NCBI GenBank assembly: GCA_015698045.1
Contig: BLAL01000053.1
Location: forward strand, 312,501 to 376,500
Length of the DNA: 64,000 bases
Direction: 5' to 3'
Source of the DNA: Rhizophagus clarus
Lineage: Eukaryota; Glomeromycota; Glomeromycetes; Glomerales; Glomeraceae
Under the pieces are notes generated by a model. The model worked only from the letters and a program-made list of their open reading frames with translations. It made no database searches and was not told the origin of the DNA. The first letter of the stretch is position 1; the number at the start of each line of letters is the position of its first letter. The translations under genes and the position numbers were made by a program. Positions 1 through 9,496 of the stretch are shown here, piece by piece.

Positions 1-2283
1 GATGAGATTGAAAAGTATCTTAATGCAAGATATGTTTTTGCATCTGAAGCATGTTGAAGATTATTTAATTTTGGTTTACAAGAAAGATCACATAAAGTTG
101 AAAGACTACCAGTTTATTTGCCAAACCAACAATCTGTAATTTTTCAAAAAAATGAAAATGTACATACAATATTAGAAAATCCTCTCATACAAAATTAACC
201 TGTTATTTTGAAATAAATGCAAGTAATCCTAATTTAAATTTGCATTATATAGATTTTCCAAAGTTTTTTATTTGGAAAGATAAAAACTGGCAACAAAGAA
301 AGAAATAATGGAAAAGTAATTTCAAGAATGTATATGTGTAGTCCAAGAGATAAGGAAAGGTTTTATTTAAGAACTTTATTAACACAAGTTTCTGGAGCTA
401 CTTCTTATGAATCAGTTCATACAATTAATGGAATTACTTATGATACTTATGAGGAAGCAGTACGACAACTTGGATTACTAGATGAGAAAAATAATGAATT
501 TGACAAATGTCTTAAAGAAGCTGCAAGTTATCAAATACCATCAAAATTGCGACAACTATTTGCCACTATTTTATTATTTTGTGATCCTAGAGAATTTAAT
601 GCTTCCAAACTTTCAGAAGATTATTTAGATAATTTAAATGAAGATTATTTATTTCAGCAGCAACAATAACTTAATGGAAGTGATTTATCTGATAATGATC
701 ATGCAATTATAACTACAAAAACCTTGGCAAAAATTGAAAAATATCTTATATCTTATGGTAAAATGTTATCAGATTTTTCTATTATGAGTCCTGATTATTC
801 ATTAATAGATGATTTTACACAAACAGATTTAATTGCAGAAGAAACTAATTATGATATTAATAAATTGCAAGAGATTTTATCCAAAGAAGATTCTTTAAAT
901 ATTAATCAAAAAGCAATCTATAATACCATTATTAAAGCTATTAATAATGAAACTAATCAGACAGTTTTTTTCATTGATAATCCTGAAGGTTATGGGAAAA
1001 CCTTTCTATTTAATATGATTTTAGCAAAAGTAAGGTTAAATCACAAAATTGCCCTAGCTGTTGCATCATCTGGAATTGCAGCATTATTATTAGATGGTGG
1101 AAGAACTGCTCATTCAAGATTTAAAATTCCCATTCCATTAACTGAAAGTTCATTGTTACATATAAGCAACCAATCTGAATTGGCTAAATTAATTCATATA
1201 ACAAGTTTAATTATCTGAGATGAAGCACCAATGACTCATAAATTTGCTTATGAAGCAGTTGACAAAACATTCAGAGATATAACAGGAATTGAAGAACCAT
1301 TTGGTGGCAAAATTTTTATAATGGGTGGAGATTTTAGACAAATTTTACCAGTGGTTATTCAAGGAACACGTGGTCAAATTATAGATACATGCATAAAATC
1401 TTCAAGTTTATGGAAATATGTTAATATTATGCATTTAACTATAAATATGAGAATTCAAAATAATGAACAGCAAGAATTTGTAAATTATCTATTGCAAGTT
1501 GGTGAAGGAAAAAATAATATTGAAGAGGATATTATAAAACTATCTAATGATATAATTCTTAATAATAATCATATTGAATCATTAATATCTAAAGTCTTTA
1601 ATAATTTCAATATTAATTATAACAATGCTAATAATTATACTAATTTTATTAAAGATAGAGCAATACTTGCAACAAAAAATGAAGTTGTTAATGATATTAA
1701 TGAAAAAATTATCAAAGACTTTTCTGGACAGGCCCAAGAATTTCTATCAGCAGATTCAGTTGAAGATGAAGATTCAGTTCATCAAAATCTTTATCCTATA
1801 GAATTTTTAAAAACATTAACTCCAAGTGGAACTCCTCCTCATAAATTAATTCTTAAAGTTGATGCCCCTATTATGCTTTTAAGAAATATAAGTCCAATTG
1901 AAGGGCTATGTAATGGTACTAGACTAATAGTTAAAAGGTTTCAACAACATGTAATAGATGCAGAAATTTTAACAGGTTCTCATATTGACAAACGAGTATT
2001 TATTCCTCAAATTAAAATGACACCATCTGATGTTAGATTGCCATTCCAATTAGTTTGTCACCAGTTTCCAGTTTGTTTAGCTTTTGCTATGACTATTAAC
2101 AAAGCTCAGGATCAAACTATACCACATATGGGATTAGATTTACATAATCCTATATTTGCTCATGGTCAATTATATGTAGCTTTATCAAGGGTTCAATCTA
2201 AAAACAATATTGTAATCTTGATTGATAACTATTATGATGAAAATATATATACAAAAAACATTGTATATAGAGAAATCTTTTAA
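1..2283 (+). pseudogene. Helitron Pif1-like helicase domain, decayed
   Basis: Frame 1 reads through most of the region with Helitron/Pif1 landmarks: LPVYLPNQQ and SPRDKERFYLR in the linker, a Walker A variant (PEGYGKT, about 984-1004), Walker B DEAPM (1219-1233), GGDFRQILPV (from about 1324), the late motif FAMTINKAQDQT (about 2086-2120) and LYVALSRV (about 2170-2195). Breaks: TGA at 55-57 and 1216-1218, both where the family has Trp; TAA at 667-669 where Gln is expected; and two frame changes near 195 and 305, since the peptide containing YIDFPKFF is read in frame 3. The long intact stretch 1231-2283 suggests moderate age. DNA unwinding during rolling-circle transposition is the known role of the family. 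Confidence 0.88.
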
Positions 2284-2420
2284 TATAGGAATAATGTATA
2301 TAAATAATCTTATATAGGAATAATAATCAATATATATATAAAAATATTGTATATAAAAAAATTTAAATATAATAAACCAATATCAATATATATGTTAATA
2401 TTTTGCAAAACCCATGCTAT

Positions 2421-2450
2421 ACCCGGGCAATGCCCAAGTCAAAAGGCTAG
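2421..2450 (+). other. Helitron 3' terminal hairpin and CTAG end
   Basis: GGGCA-A-TGCCC forms the stem core, extended by an outer A-T and C-G pair across two C/A mismatches. Eight bases later the element ends CTAG with T following. The mismatches look like decay of a longer perfect stem. Confidence 0.8.
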
Positions 2451-3020
2451 TAATCTATATAAGAGTGTTTGATGTTTGTTTGTTTTTTTTTGTGTACTAT
2501 AACGTGTAAAGGATTTTTTTTACTTTATTTATTTTTATAATATAAAAATTAATCTTTTTTTTTTGTTAACGGCTTGTTTACATAATTTATTTGGTGCGGA
2601 AAAAAAAATTATTACAAAATGTAGAGTAAATCTATATATATAAGGGAGCCATTTGATATTTGATGTTTGTTTATTTCTTTTTTTGTGTATACTATAACGT
2701 GTAAAGGGTTATTTTTAAATCTTTTTTTTTTGATAACGGGTTTAATTACATAATTTATTTAGTGTGAAAAAAAAATTATTACGAAATGTAGAGTAAATCT
2801 ATATGTATAAGGAAGTCATTTGATATTCGATATTTGTTTTTGTGTATACTATAACTTGTAAAGGAAGTTGGTTTTTTTTTGATAACGGGTTTATTTACAA
2901 TAATTTATTTAGTGTGAAAAAAAAGATTATTATGAAATATAGAATAAATCTATATAAGGAAGATCATTTGAAATTCGATGTTTGTTTTTTTTTGTATCCT
3001 GTAAACATGTGATGAAATTT
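2451..3020. repeat. Tandem repeat, about 3.5 copies of a 150-175 bp unit
   Basis: Units begin near 2452, 2627, 2794 and 2945 with TAAATCTATAT. Each then contains CATTTGATATT, GTGTATACTATAACGTGTAAAG, a T run, GATAACGGGTTTA, and TTTAGTGTGAAAAAA. The shortening unit length (175, 167, 151) is mostly due to T-run length. The first unit starts exactly at the Helitron end, so the Helitron lies at or inside this array. No coding potential is seen. Confidence 0.8.
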
Positions 3021-3404
3021 TTTTTTTTAATTTTTTTTATATTTTTTTTTATTATATATTGGCCATCCGTTTGTTGGGAAGGAGGGTGAGTGAAATACTC
3101 TTAGATTTTAGATTCAGATTCATTATTCTTACTCCTAAATCTAAGAACCAAAATTTAAATTTGCAAGCAAAGGTTTCTAGTGGATCATATCCAAAAAAGA
3201 GTATACCTGGCAAGTATTTTGATGATTATTCAGCTGGGACTTTATGGGTTATATTATTCTAAAAAATATAAAAAAAAACTGTATCACCAAATTGAATAGC
3301 ACAACAGACTACCGAATAGAAAAATTTTAGCATCTGTTTTTTACACTACGATAAAAAATATTTGTAGATCTACACATGATCTAATAATCGAATCCAGTTA
3401 AAAA
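3021..3404. other. No recognised gene
   Basis: A T run is followed by an open stretch at 3059-3262 (67 codons, no ATG) that reads like no family I know. I see no splice context or partner exon, so I do not call it a gene. Confidence 0.4.
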
Positions 3405-3600
3405 AAAAAATGATCTAAATGACTTCAAATAATACAAATGACATCCAAGTAACATTCAAATGACAATGTCATATGAGGTCATTTGTCATTCGCGAAATGA
3501 CTTATTTTGAATGATCAAAATGACATGGCCATCCAAAAGTCATTCGAGGGTCATTTCAAAATGGCCAAATGATCTAGTCATTTGCCATCACTGAATATCA
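3405..3600. repeat. Cluster of short CATTTG/CAAATG motifs, MITE-like
   Basis: The motif AAATGAC and its complement GTCATTT occur about a dozen times in 190 bp, with a near-palindrome around 3456-3490 (AAATGACAATGTCAT facing TCATTTGTCATT). Clean ends and a target duplication were not found. It lies just outside the large transposon. Confidence 0.45.
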
Positions 3601-3729
3601 CCAGTGTATCACCCTACACTTCTCCCACAACTCAAATCATGAGATGATCGTCCCATATTTTTTCTAGAATTATACATGGCATTGTACAGAATCGGGTGCA
3701 CCATCAAAAAAAATGCTAGGCGAAACCCA

Positions 3730-3737
3730 TTTAAATT
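3730..3737. repeat. Left 8-bp target-site duplication of the large transposon
   Basis: TTTAAATT directly precedes the left terminus (CACCCCATCC). The same eight bases follow the right terminus at 24152-24159. The word is AT-rich and palindrome-like, so a chance match is possible but unlikely at both exact borders. Confidence 0.75.
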
Positions 3738-3890
3738 CACCCCATCCATCTGATCAACAAAGGATCTAACCTTACAATTCATGTCTCAAGTCTATAGGTT
3801 AGATCCTTTCATGGTGAACCATGGTTTACATCTAATGTCCACATAATGGTGGTCAAAACACATCCCATTCCAATATTGTCACGTAACTTC

Positions 3891-4060
3891 ATGGACAATT
3901 TTGTCCGCATTTGCTTGGATGTGAACAAAGCATGCCCACCAAAAGTGGACAATTTTGTCTGAATTTTTGCTTGGATGTGGACAAAGCATGTCCACCAAAA
4001 GTGGACAATTTTGGTCCGAATTTTTGCTTGAATATGGATAAAGCATGTCTCCACATTTTG
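3891..4060. repeat. Arm array I, left copy (GTCCAC hairpin repeats)
   Basis: About three units of roughly 57 bp. Each holds the hairpin GTCCAC-CAAAA-GTGGAC followed by TTTTGTCCGAATTTTTGC and TTGGATGTGGAC. Such clustered subterminal palindromes are typical transposase-binding sites. The right copy is at 23840-24002. Confidence 0.8.
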
Positions 4061-4985
4061 CTTGCATAGTGAGATCATCATGGTTCCCAATAATGTGAGA
4101 ATAATAGTGCCCTCCATAATGACATTTGTCCTCACATTGAAGGACTAATTAATAGTAATAATAAATATATAAATTTAGTAATAAAATTACATATTGGCAT
4201 AAAGATATAATCATAAAAATATAATAGAACACCTGTATTTACCATTAGTAATTTTTAGCATTATTAATATTTATAAAATTATTAGTATTTTTATTTATTA
4301 TTTTTTTATATAATACAAATAAAAAAATTTTAACTATAATGTTTTAAAATTAATGATTTATGAAACCAAAATTATAAAACTTCTAAACTTCTTTTAATAA
4401 TATCTAAGCAGTTTTTATACATAAATAACTTCACTTAAATATAAATGACTATTTTATTGACTAATAAAATAGTAAAATTATATTTTGAAGTTGGTTTGAA
4501 ACAAGAAAAAAAATTAGGAATTAATATCATTATAAAAACATATTTTTTTCCATCATTATAGCAATACTTACACCTATAAAAATTGAGTTTTAAGTGGGTT
4601 TAACCTTGTTGAACAACTTTACTTAAATGTGAAAGGATAATTTCACTTGACTAAAGTAATAAGATTACGCTCTGAAATTGTTAAACAGAAAAAAAGTTAA
4701 ATAAATCATGATTTTTTATAAATATAAATAAATGTAATGTTTTCAGTTTTTCATGTTAAAAATAAAATTATGTAAAATACTAAAAACAAAAAAAAAAGGA
4801 AGCAAAAAAAATCTTATAGTGAATATACAGTACATACTGTATATAATATAGTTATTAACAAAAAAAAAAACAAAAAAAGCAACAAAGAAAATAAACCAAC
4901 AAAAATATAAACAAAAATAAACAAAAAAAACAACAAAGAAATATAAACAAAAATAAACAAACAAAAATAAAAAAAAACCCTATAA
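4061..4985. other. Arm spacer, AT-rich, no gene
   Basis: It holds one copy of a CCATCATGG-type unit (4070-4140; several copies in the right arm), then drifting AT-rich sequence. The stretch 4560-4760 matches the right arm around 23080-23240 in reverse orientation. An A-rich block with AACAAAAA words (4790-4980) matches the T-rich block at 22680-22985. Open frames in the homopolymer block are compositional. Confidence 0.65.
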
Positions 4986-5145
4986 AAAATAAGTGTCCGG
5001 ATAATGTCCAGAAAATGTCCAGAAAAATTGTCTAAATAATTGTCCAGAAATTCTGGACACTGTGTGTCCGGAAACTATTCTGAAAACACTGCATTTCCGG
5101 GATATTAGGAATTTGTCCTGAAATTGTCCAGAAATGTATTTTCGT
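4986..5145. repeat. Arm array II, left copy (GTCCAG repeats)
   Basis: GTCCAGAAA or GTCCGGA words recur every 12-30 bp, with the complement TTTCCGG and TCTGGACA interspersed, giving several possible hairpins. The right-arm counterpart is at 22150-22372. Confidence 0.75.
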
Positions 5146-5429
5146 AAAATTTTGCCACAAATGATGATCAATGGATAGATGATCATCATTATTCCTTAAC
5201 CAAATTTTTATATCATAACTAGAACATGCGCTTATTTAGGGGACTTCGTCCCCCTATGATATATGAGTATATATGCCGTACCTAGTACTCGTTTATTGGA
5301 TTTATTGGATGTAAAAATAATTAACAAAAACTATAAAATGCACCAATGGTGTTAAACACCACATCACATGTTTATATGTTACACACCTAATCAGTTTATT
5401 TATTTAGATAGATGCGATTTATTTTAATT

Positions 5430-5780
5430 ATTTTTCTTGTTAATTTTTTAGGTGCGGCTTTAGACATGTAGAATTTTGGTAGGGATTACGAAAAGTTTTT
5501 TTTATTGAATTTTTTTTCTTTTATCAAATGTTCTACTTACATTTCAGTTTTCTTTTTTAGGTAGCTGGACCTTCAGACGTGTGAGGATTCAGTAAGGAAA
5601 TGATCATTTTTTTTAAATTGACTTTAACAACACGTTCCTAACATATCAATTTTTTTTCTTTTTGTTTATTAAACAGTAGATTCTGATTTCAAAGTACCGG
5701 TAATAGGTAAGCTTTTTTCTGCATTTATTTTCCTTTTTCTTATTCTTTATTAACTTGCTTGTTCTTTTTTTTTAGATGCG
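5430..5780 (+). repeat. Degenerate copies of the exon/intron-like cassette
   Basis: Segments such as TTTTTTAGGTGCGGCTTTAG and TAGCTGGACCTTCAGACGTG lie between pyrimidine-rich tracts ending in AG and sites resembling GTAAGG. They share the words GGAC/TAGAC, GTGT and GAATTTTGGTAGGG with the larger array at 17090-19015. The hairpins seen there are weak here. Confidence 0.5.
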
Positions 5781-5789
5781 TCTGTTTTT

Positions 5790-6540
5790 AGTTTCATTTT
5801 GACAGAAATCGAAGTGAGTTTTACTTTCTTTTCTACTTTTTGTTTGTTCTTTTGTTCTTTTACTAATCTTTTTATCTCTTTTTTAGATTCAAGTGAGTCT
5901 ACTTCGTCTCTTTCTCTTATTATTTTATTTTCTTTTAAGATGACATTAACTGTTTTCTTTTTATATTTTATGAGTGGGTGTTTTGGTATCTTTCATTTTT
6001 TTCCCGTTATTTCTCTTACTTTGCCTTTATCCCTTTTGTTGGTTTTGTTGATTTTATTTTTTTGTTAATTCTTGTTTCTTTTGTTAATTCTTGTTTCTTT
6101 CATTAATCCTTATCTCTTTCATTAATCCTATTCTTGTTTCTTTTATTGATTTGATTCTTGTCTCCTTCAATGATCTTTGGCTTCTTTTCCATGATCTTTG
6201 TTTTTTTCCATGATCTTTGGCTTCTTTTGTTACTTTTTTGTTCCTTTGTTGATTTATTCCTCCTTTGCACCTTTTTTCTTTTTCATTTGCCATTCATTTC
6301 TTTCATTCCTTTTTCACTACCCATTGTTTTTTTTATTCCTTTTAATTCCCTTTTGCTTTTTTCATTCATTCTTATTCTTTCTTCGTTTCTCTTGTTCCTA
6401 CTTCATTTCCTTTGTCCATTTTCATGTATCTTTCCTTTCTCTTTTATTCTTCCTTTGTCTTCTTTATTGTCCTATTTTATTGTATTTTCCCATTCTTTCT
6501 TATATATTGCAGTGCATTCGATTTTTTTATAAAATTATGT
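5790..6540. repeat. Pyrimidine-rich low-complexity tract
   Basis: About 750 bp of C/T-rich sequence with short direct repeats such as TTCTTTCATTAATCC and CCATGATCTTTGGCTTC. The overlapping hydrophobic open frames here (Phe, Leu, Ser) arise from composition and are not called as genes. Confidence 0.7.
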
Positions 6541-6559
6541 ATAAATAAAATCATAAATT

Positions 6560-8520
6560 AGCCAATAAAATTTTTTTTATAAATCACATGATTGTGGTGT
6601 TGAGCAATGTCGAAAAAACAAATGTTAAATCATTTTTATTAATAAGATTAAAATAAAACTAATATTATTTTTATTAAACTATCAATAGAAAAGTATTAAT
6701 ATCATTTTTACTTTAATATAAAAGTATTTATATCATTTTTGTCAAAAAAAGATTAATAAAAAGTGACTAATATTGTTTTTTTGCTAAATGATTACGCATT
6801 TTTTTTTATTAAAATTACTTAAATTAATTTGTTTTAATTATTTACTTGATAAAAATTAATAATGTAACAAATGCTTTAGCAGTTTATTTATTAAACTGGA
6901 TAATTAAAAAATATTAATTTTTTTTATTGATTTATTCTATTAGACTGAAATAATTAATTTATTTTTCTAATGGATTAATAATGCTTATTTTTAACAGATT
7001 AATATTTTTTTTAACAGGTTAATAATTCATTTTTTTTAATGGATTAATTTTTTTTAACCGGTTAATAATTCATTTTTTTCCCAGATTAAATAATTTATTT
7101 TTTTTTAAAAAAAATAATTTTTAGTGGTTTTAAATTGAATACTTTAATTTTTTTTACCTTTTCTTTATGATTTATTAATCGAATAGTTAAGTTTATTTAA
7201 TTTTTTTTAACAGTTTATTAAACTGTATAAATCAACAAATCAATTTTATTTTTTTTTTAATGATTTATTTAAACTGGATAATTAAATTATTGGCTTATAA
7301 TCGGATAATTAAAAAAAATAATTTATTTTTTAGTGATCAATTAAACCAGATAGTTAAAAAAAAATTTTTTTTAATTTTATTAAACTAAATAACTTGAAAT
7401 TATAATTTTGTGCTGTTAAGTTGAAATGATTCAGTAATAATTATTCTTTTAACAGTTTATGAACTAAAAATTTTAAGTAAATAAATTGAATAAAATTAAT
7501 TTTTTTAGAGATTTTTTAACTACTTAATACTTAATTTAACGGTTTATTAAATCAATAATTAAAAAATTTATTTATTAAACCAAATTTCTGGTTTAAAAAA
7601 AAAAAAAATTTATTTGTTATTATTCGGTTAAAAGAACTGTTAAGAAATAAATTATTGAAAGTAAACTATTTTTTTTAATGATTTTAAGTTAAATAATGAA
7701 AAATTGTTCTTTTTTTTTTTTAAAAAAAAAAAAAATGCTCTATTTTTTTAATTATTTTCTTAAAAATGGCTTATTTTTTAAAATAGTTTTAACTATTTTT
7801 TTCAAATTGTTTTCAATTATTTTAATCGAAAAGTGATTTTTTTTAATCATTTCACTTAAAAAAAAAATGATTTTTTTTTTAGTTGTTTAATTGGAAAAAT
7901 AAAAAAAAAACAATTTTTTCTTTAATTATTTGATTAAGAAAAATGATTTTTTTTCTATAATCAAAAAAAAATGAATTTTTTTATGGTTTTTAAAACTACC
8001 TAATGCTTGATTTAACAATCATTAAACCAAATAATTAAAAAATTTGTTTATTAAACCAAATGATTAATAATTTATTTTTAACAGTTTTTTTAACCGAATA
8101 CTAATAAATTCATTAAAAAATTATTTGTTTTTTTTTTTTAAACTGGAAAATCAAAATAAAATAAACTATTTCTTAAACAATTTTTAAACTGAATAACGAA
8201 AAATTATTTTTCTTTTCTTTTTTTTTAAAAAAAAAATACTCTATTGTTTATCATTTTTACCATTTTTTCAATAATAAAAAAACAATTGTTTTTCTTAATT
8301 AAATTTTTTTGTTTAAAAAAAATGACTTTAGAAAAAACAATTTTTTCTTAATTATTTTGATTAAGAAAATAATTTTCTTAATTGTTAATCGTTTTGACAT
8401 TTTAATGAAAAAAATAACAAAAATGATTGACTAATCATTTAATAAAAAAAATTATTTTATGTTTATTTTTTTCTTTCTCTAATATAACCTATTTAATAAT
8501 TTTCTTTAGTCCTGGTTGTT
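6560..8520. repeat. AT repeat field with a degenerate palindromic unit
   Basis: Nearly pure A+T. Variants of TTTATTAAACTGGATAATTA and its complement recur many times between T and A runs, giving a dense series of weak inverted repeats. No open frame of any quality is present. Confidence 0.6.
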
Positions 8521-9095
8521 TTTTTAGCAGAATTTATTAATAAACTTTTGTTTTTAGCGGGTACAATTGATGGGTTTCTTGATGGGATCAACGAAATTAA
8601 AAAGTAGGATCAACGAAATTAAAAAAATTTGCAGAAACTTATTATTTGATGACTCAACTAAACATGCAATGAAAGTGGCACAGGAAGGCCTAAATCGCAA
8701 TTTTACTCTTTTGATGTCAAAAGAAGCCTAAGCATAAGCATATGCATTATTCATTATGCATAAATGCTTTAAGCTTTTTTTTTTTTTTTTTTACTGGTGC
8801 ATAAATGCTTTAAGCTTTAAGCATTATTATAAAACGCATTTCTCGAGTTCACATTGCGTATTTCCTAATTCGGACGATTTTATATTGAGTCTTAAAGATC
8901 AGTACAACTGAAAATCCAAATTGAGTGAAAAAGTCAATTAATTTAGAAATGATTTAATCACTTCAAAATCTTCTTTACGCTAAATATATAGTATTTTTGC
9001 CTGCTCTGCAATTTTAATTAGTACGACAGAAAAGATTTTGAATGTCAGTTTTGTGATTTTTATGGCAAGCCGCTCTGGTCAAAATTGTGCCATAT

Positions 9096-9345
9096 TTTGC
9101 AGCAGGTGCGCCTGTTTTTAGGCGCCTGATGCGCTAAGTGCGGCAGGTGCGCCTGTTTTTAGGCGCCTGAGTGCGGCAGGTGCACCTAGTTTTTAGGCGC
9201 CTGATGCGCAGGATGCGCCTGATTTTTAGGCGCCTGAGGCGCCAAAGTGCGGCAGTTGCGTCAGATTGCGGCAGTTGCGCCTGTTTTTAGGCGCCTGATT
9301 GCGGCAGTTGCGGCAGATTGCGGCAGGTGCGCCTGTTTTTTTGTT
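9096..9345. repeat. Arm array III, left copy (GC-rich AGGCGCCT repeats)
   Basis: Units of about 30-45 bp with GCAGGTGCGCCTGTTTTTAG followed by GCGCCTGA, each centred on the palindrome GGCGCC. This GC-rich block is sharply unlike the surrounding AT-rich DNA. The right copy is at 21828-22068 in reverse orientation with the same unit order, including CAGTTGCG variants. Confidence 0.85.
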
Positions 9346-9496
9346 CTTTTTCGATCATAGGCTTTTTTTGGAAATAAACATTCACTGAGCTTTTGGCATA
9401 GATCTACGCACATTGCCAAATTAATAAAAATAGTTTTTTTTTGGTTCAAACTCGTTCCACTGGATCGGATGTTGTTCTATCCTTGAAATTATCACT

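Larger units (their letters stand above)
1..2450 (+). mobile_element. Helitron (rolling-circle transposon), 3' portion, 5' end outside window
   Basis: The segment carries the Pif1-like helicase half of a Helitron RepHel protein and ends in the features expected of a Helitron 3' terminus: a GC-rich hairpin at 2421-2439, then CTAG at 2447-2450 followed by T. Helitrons insert between A and T without target duplication, which fits this junction. The Rep nuclease part and the 5' TC end must lie upstream of base 1. The coding frame is broken several times, so this copy is not autonomous. Confidence 0.88.
5175..9047. other. Extra 3.9 kb in the left arm with no counterpart in the right arm
   Basis: In the right arm, arrays II and III are separated by only about 80 bp. 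Here 3.9 kb lie between them. Contents: a short hairpin (GGGGAC-TTCG-TCCCCC, about 5240), degenerate exon-like segments with pyrimidine tracts and AG/GT borders (5430-5780), a C/T-rich tract (5790-6540), an AT repeat field (6560-8520), and a closing region with GATCAACGAAATTAAAAA twice (about 8586-8625). No protein gene is recognised. It may be an insertion, or ancestral arm sequence lost on the right. Confidence 0.6.
3738..9496 (+). repeat. Left inverted arm, interrupted by about 3.9 kb of extra sequence
   Basis: Read from the outside, the arm holds: a terminal block (3738-3890) with an inner inverted repeat (AAAGGATCTAACC facing GGTTAGATCCTTT), array I, an AT-rich spacer, an A-rich block, array II, then extra sequence (about 5175-9047), then array III and a last block ending GAAATTATCACT near 9495. 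The first 250 bp differ from the right arm at only a few per cent of positions. The inner AT-rich parts have drifted more. Confidence 0.8.

Noticed and set aside
1-2283. TGA read as Trp (alternative genetic code or organelle origin)
   Set aside because: Intact genes in the same window use TGG for Trp and contain no internal TGA. The Helitron also has a TAA stop and frame changes, so decay explains it.
5799-6548. Hydrophobic open frames that look like membrane proteins
   Set aside because: They lie in a C/T-rich tract and exist in two overlapping frames at once, rich in Phe, Leu and Ser from composition alone.
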